Below, in pieces: positions 32,226 through 35,566 of a stretch of DNA of 35,566 bases. Both the position numbers and the translations under genes were made by a program. The notes beneath the pieces are model-generated. The model made no database searches. It saw nothing but the letters and a program-made list of their open reading frames with translations, and was not told where the DNA came from. Source of the stretch: Armatimonadota bacterium (GTDB lineage: Bacteria; Armatimonadota; Armatimonadia; Armatimonadales; Armatimonadaceae). Where the stretch lies: the NCBI GenBank assembly GCA_014381035.1, contig JACMIS010000339.1, positions 1 through 35,566 of the forward strand. The letters are read 5' to 3'. Every line of letters starts with the position of its first letter. Positions within the stretch are counted from its first letter, which is position 1.

Positions 32226-33635
32226 GTGGCTTCCGTATTCGAACGTTTTCCCTATGGCGGGGCGGCATTCGCCCTGTTGCTGCTGGCAGTCGGTTCCGGG
32301 GCATATATTGCCGCGCAACCGATTCCTAAGCGCACCGCGACCCTGACCTTCTGGACATTCGCCAAACCGCACTATGAATCGTATAAAAAGGCGATTCCGG
32401 AGTTTGAGCGCACCCACCCCGGCGTCACGGTGGACCTGCAACTAGTCGCGGGCGAAGCGACGGGGCAACGGCTCCGCGCCGCGTTCTGGTCAAATCTGGA
32501 TGTCCCGGACATGGTCGAAACCGAGATCGGTACGGCGGGTACCTTTTTCCGCGGATCGCTCGCCAATATCGGATTCGTAGACCTGACGGACCGCATCAAA
32601 AGCGAGGGGTGGGACAAAAAGATGGTCGAGTCCCGTTTCTCCTCCTACACCACGCGCGGACGTATTTTCGGTTTGCCGCACGACGTACACCCCGTGCAGA
32701 TCGCCTACCGCAAAGACCTGTTCGACAAGGAAGGCGTCGATCTCGCCAAAGTCGAAACGTGGGACGAGTTCATCGCGCTCGGGAATAAGATCACCCGCAC
32801 CACGGGGAGCGACAAGCGGTACATCATCGAGATGGGCGACACCGCCGGGATTCCGCTTGACTGCATCCTGTTTCAGAAGGGCGGCAATTACTTCGACGCA
32901 GCCGGGAACTGTGTCTTCGATGACGAGATCGGCGTCGAGACGGTGAAGTGGTATATTCCTCTCGTTGCGGGCGAAAAACGTATCGCGAACGCACTGGGCT
33001 ATTTCGGCGCGGAAACGAATCAGGCAGTCGAAACGGGATACATCATGTCACTGTTCGCTCCTGACTGGCGGACCAAAGGTATTCAGAACGACGTGGCGGC
33101 GGTTAAAGGGAAGATGGCTTTGATGCCGATTCCCGCGTTCACCAAAGGCGGACGGCGCACCTCGACCGGCGGCGGAACGATGATGGGAATCACCAAAGCC
33201 TCGAAGAATCAGGATCTGGCGTGGGAGTTCGCGAAATTCCTATACACGAACAACGAGGACCTGGCGACCCGGTTTGCCGAAACGAATATCATTCCCCCGG
33301 TGAAAGCCGCCTGGAATCTGCCGGAGTTCAAAGAACCGAACGAATTCTACAGCAATCAACCGCTCGGAACGACTTTCGCCGATCTCGCGCCGCAGGTCCC
33401 GCCCCAGTACGGTTCGCCGTTCCTCGGCACCGCGAAAGCCAAAATGGGAGAGGCGGTCGTCGCCTGTGTAAGCTATTACAAAGCGAATGGGGATAAGGGG
33501 TTCGATGCCTATGTCCGCAAAACCATGAAAGAAAAAGCGGATTATGTACGCCTCGTCATGACCCGCAACCCCGATTACGACAAAGCGCAAGCCGAAGAAG
33601 CCGCACGCGTCGGCGCAGGAACTGCCACAAAATGA
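32226..33635 (+). CDS. carbohydrate ABC transporter substrate-binding protein
   Basis: 469 residues of the extracellular solute-binding family 1 type. A hydrophobic N-terminal segment (AFALLLLAVGSGAYIAAQ) lacks a lipobox cysteine, so it is either an uncleaved anchor or a signal peptide. The fold follows: TATLTFWTFAKPHYESYKKA, FERTHPGVTVDLQLVAG, DVPDMVETEIGTAG, GRIFGLPHDVHPVQIAYRKD, LFDKEGVDLAKVETWDEF and WRTKGI with the hinge region. GTG 32226 has AAAGG 11 bases upstream; TTG 32205 also is in frame without a ribosome site. Its stop overlaps the permease start. Substrate: a sugar or oligosaccharide, unspecified. Confidence 0.85.
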   Translation: MASVFERFPYGGAAFALLLLAVGSGAYIAAQPIPKRTATLTFWTFAKPHYESYKKAIPEFERTHPGVTVDLQLVAGEATGQRLRAAFWSNLDVPDMVETEIGTAGTFFRGSLANIGFVDLTDRIKSEGWDKKMVESRFSSYTTRGRIFGLPHDVHPVQIAYRKDLFDKEGVDLAKVETWDEFIALGNKITRTTGSDKRYIIEMGDTAGIPLDCILFQKGGNYFDAAGNCVFDDEIGVETVKWYIPLVAGEKRIANALGYFGAETNQAVETGYIMSLFAPDWRTKGIQNDVAAVKGKMALMPIPAFTKGGRRTSTGGGTMMGITKASKNQDLAWEFAKFLYTNNEDLATRFAETNIIPPVKAAWNLPEFKEPNEFYSNQPLGTTFADLAPQVPPQYGSPFLGTAKAKMGEAVVACVSYYKANGDKGFDAYVRKTMKEKADYVRLVMTRNPDYDKAQAEEAARVGAGTATK

Positions 33636-34606
33636 CAACGACTAGCCTAAATAAACCGGCGACGGCTTCCGCCACGCCCGTGACAACAAAAGCTTTTAAT
33701 TCGGGGGGCGGATGGCAACGCTGGCAACAAAAAGCCGCGCCCTATCTTTTCGTCGCTCCGTTCCTGATCCTGTTCGCGATATTTGGTATCTACCCACTGG
33801 TCAAATCGCTGACGCTCGCATTCTACGCGACGGCGGGACCGAAAGACTCGGCATATGTGGGTACGGCAAACTTCGCGTTCCTGCTCCGCGACGCGGACTT
33901 TTTCAAAGCCGTCGGCAATACCGCGAAATACGCGTTCTGGAGTATATTCCTGCAACTGCCTCTCGCGCTCGGTCTCGCCATCCTGATGACACAACCGTGG
34001 CTCAAAGCGAAGGAGTTTTATCGCTGGGCGATATTTTCGCCGAACCTGATGGGGCAGGTGTTCGTCGGCGTGCTGTTCAGCAAGATTTTCCAGCCGCAGT
34101 TCGGCATCCTGAACCGGTTTCTGGAGTGGGCGTCGGGAGGGGCGTTCAACGCCGACACGAAATGGCTTTCCGATCCGGCACTCGTGATGCCCGCGCTGAT
34201 TATCACGTCGCTCTGGATGTATGTCGGCTACAACATGATCTATTTCCTTGCCGCGCTTCAGGGCGTCGATAAGGAGTTATACGAAGCCGCGCGGGTCGAC
34301 GGCGCGGGGGCGTGGGATCAGTTCCTGCATGTGACGATTCCGGGAATCAAGCCGGTCCTGGTGTTCGTGCTCGTGACCGCGACCATGGGGTCCTTCCAAC
34401 TCTTCGAATTGCCGCAACTGCTTCTCGGTGGCGGCGGTCCCGATAACGCCGGTCTGACGGTGATGATGTATATGTACAACAACGGCTTTGTAAATGGCGA
34501 CCTGGGTTTCGCGGCGGCGGTCGGTTGGACACTCTCTCTGGGGATTCTCTGCCTGAGCCTTGTCCAGGTGGTACTGACGGGTGGATTCAAGAAAGCGAGC
34601 GACTAA
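33632..34606 (+). CDS. carbohydrate ABC permease, MalF/UgpA type
   Basis: 324 residues with six spans in the MalF/UgpA pattern; the first is YLFVAPFLILFAIFGIYPLV. The coupling motif is EAARVDGAGAWDQFLHVTIP, matching the EAA loop of the CUT1 sugar importers. ATG 33632 overlaps the stop of the binding-protein gene (ATGA), so translation is coupled. An N-terminal cytoplasmic stretch of ~35 residues is rich in Thr and Ala. Pairs with the next permease. Confidence 0.95.
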   Translation: MTTTSLNKPATASATPVTTKAFNSGGGWQRWQQKAAPYLFVAPFLILFAIFGIYPLVKSLTLAFYATAGPKDSAYVGTANFAFLLRDADFFKAVGNTAKYAFWSIFLQLPLALGLAILMTQPWLKAKEFYRWAIFSPNLMGQVFVGVLFSKIFQPQFGILNRFLEWASGGAFNADTKWLSDPALVMPALIITSLWMYVGYNMIYFLAALQGVDKELYEAARVDGAGAWDQFLHVTIPGIKPVLVFVLVTATMGSFQLFELPQLLLGGGGPDNAGLTVMMYMYNNGFVNGDLGFAAAVGWTLSLGILCLSLVQVVLTGGFKKASD

Positions 34607-34609
34607 CCA

Positions 34610-35473
34610 ATGGCAGTGGTTCCTATCAAGCAAAGCGGCGAATCCGTTTCGGCGGTCAATTTCGCGGCACGCTCCGTCATCTATGCTATTCTGACAGTCG
34701 TTTGCGTGGTCACGCTGGTCCCAATCGTCTGGCTTGTTGCCGCGACGACGAAACGACCCGACGAGGTGCTGTCGGTATCATACCCGTTCTTTTCGCCGCA
34801 CCCGACCCTGCAAAACTTCGTGGACCTGTTCGCCAAAGTGCCCTTTGTGCGGTACTTCATGAACAGTGCGTTTATTACCTGTGCGACGGTGATCACGCAA
34901 CTGTTCTTTTCGTCACTTGGCGGATTTGCACTCGCAAAATATGAGTTCAAAGGCAAAGGCTTTATCGTCGGGTTGATGATCGCGACAATGATGATTCCCG
35001 GCACGATCACGCTCGCGCCATCCTACGAACTGATGTTCCGTCTGGGACTCATAGACACCTACCAGGGCTTGATTATTCCCGGTGCGGTATCGGTGTTCGG
35101 CATGTTCCTGTTTCGTCAGGCAATCCAGGCGGTGCCGGATGAACTGATTCACGCGGCGCGGATTGATGGTTGTACGGAGTTCGGTATCTACTGGAATGTG
35201 GTGATGCCGGTCGTTCGCCCGATGATCGGCGCGTTCTGCCTGATGACCTTTATGGGAACATGGAACGGCTTCCTCTGGCCCCAGATCCTGCTCCACTCGC
35301 AGGAACGGTTCACGCTTCCGATAGCCTTGAATCAGATGATCGGTCTATACAACAACGAGTATGGCATGTTGATGGCGGGAACGTTGTTGTCCGTACTTCC
35401 GGTCGTCGTTCTGTTCTTCGCCCTGCAAAAAGAGTTCGTCGCGGGACTGACAACCGGAGCGGTCAAAGGGTAA
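34610..35473 (+). CDS. carbohydrate ABC permease, MalG/UgpE type
   Basis: 287 residues, six spans, standard length for MalG-like permeases. The EAA loop reads HAARIDGCTEFGIYWNVVMP, and the opening region has LVPIVWLVAATTKRPDEVLS. It starts three bases after the previous stop. No ATPase gene follows; a terminator comes at once, so the importer must borrow a shared MsmK/UgpC-type ATPase encoded elsewhere, as is common in CUT1 systems. Confidence 0.95.
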   Translation: MAVVPIKQSGESVSAVNFAARSVIYAILTVVCVVTLVPIVWLVAATTKRPDEVLSVSYPFFSPHPTLQNFVDLFAKVPFVRYFMNSAFITCATVITQLFFSSLGGFALAKYEFKGKGFIVGLMIATMMIPGTITLAPSYELMFRLGLIDTYQGLIIPGAVSVFGMFLFRQAIQAVPDELIHAARIDGCTEFGIYWNVVMPVVRPMIGAFCLMTFMGTWNGFLWPQILLHSQERFTLPIALNQMIGLYNNEYGMLMAGTLLSVLPVVVLFFALQKEFVAGLTTGAVKG

Positions 35474-35483
35474 GCGTAGGTGG

Positions 35484-35503
35484 TCGGACGGTTCACCGTC
35501 CGA
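35484..35503 (+). terminator. first of two tandem hairpins after the sugar ABC operon
   Basis: TCGGACGG and CCGTCCGA form a perfect 8-base stem with a TTCA loop, ten bases past the stop. No T-run; probably a structural companion to the stronger terminator 15 bases on. Confidence 0.45.
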
Positions 35504-35518
35504 TGCCGAGTCAAAAAC

Positions 35519-35555
35519 AAAACCGCCCCGGCGAATTTTTCGCCGGGGCGGTTTT
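35519..35555 (+). terminator. rho-independent terminator of the sugar ABC operon
   Basis: A perfect 17-base stem (35519-35535 with 35539-35555) with a three-base loop and flanking A-run and T-run: AAAACCGCCCCGGCGAA and its complement. Works in either direction. Confidence 0.95.
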
Positions 35556-35566
35556 GTGTCTGGTTC

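Overview
The window looks like chromosome from an Armatimonadota bacterium or a close relative. The clearest sign is the gene at 14546-15313. Its prepilin-like N-terminus ([20 protein letters not shown], then FPVFAQAR and a [10 protein letters not shown] block) and DUF1559-type tail are typical of the large pseudopilin families in that phylum and in Planctomycetes. A PEP-CTERM surface protein, a large CBM9/GH-like secreted protein and a molybdate-type HTH-PBP regulator fit the same picture. No rRNA, tRNA, CRISPR array, transposase or phage gene was seen.

Layout. 1-2818 holds small unrelated genes: a DUF1963/YwqG-like protein, a small membrane protein, a frameshifted Rpn/DUF4351-like nuclease remnant and a 2H phosphoesterase (2'-5' RNA ligase family). 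2807-13302 is one long co-directional operon with a promoter at 2807-2835 and a hairpin at 13266-13302. It encodes a degenerate M28 peptidase domain fused to an FtsX/MacB-type permease, an OPT-like (DUF6785-like) polytopic transporter, an unrecognised ~321-aa protein, a PqqD-domain protein, a compact FtsX permease and a LolD/MacB-type ATPase. This is the best candidate for an undescribed system. The last three genes are each preceded by a copy of a long inverted-repeat element that fills the intergenic gap and ends just before a start codon with no Shine-Dalgarno sequence.

13304-19669 holds a divergent pair (HTH plus periplasmic-binding-protein-like regulator; DUF1559 pseudopilin), then a secreted sulfite-oxidase-fold protein and a 1250-aa secreted multidomain carbohydrate-active-like protein. 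19619-23542 (minus) is a polysaccharide operon with overlapping genes: two paralogous family-2 glycosyltransferases, a Wzx-type flippase and a family-2 glycosyltransferase cut off after about 87 residues. 23872-26766 (minus) holds a 64-aa basic protein, a fourth copy of the inverted repeat and an NDP-sugar pyrophosphorylase/phosphomannomutase-like fusion that could supply sugar nucleotide to the same polysaccharide pathway.

26913-30203 (minus) encodes a cupin, glycerol-3-phosphate dehydrogenase and an iron-type alcohol dehydrogenase. 30366-32057 is the PEP-CTERM protein. 32226-35473 is a carbohydrate ABC importer (binding protein plus two permeases, no ATPase), bracketed by strong terminators at 32079-32115 and 35519-35555.
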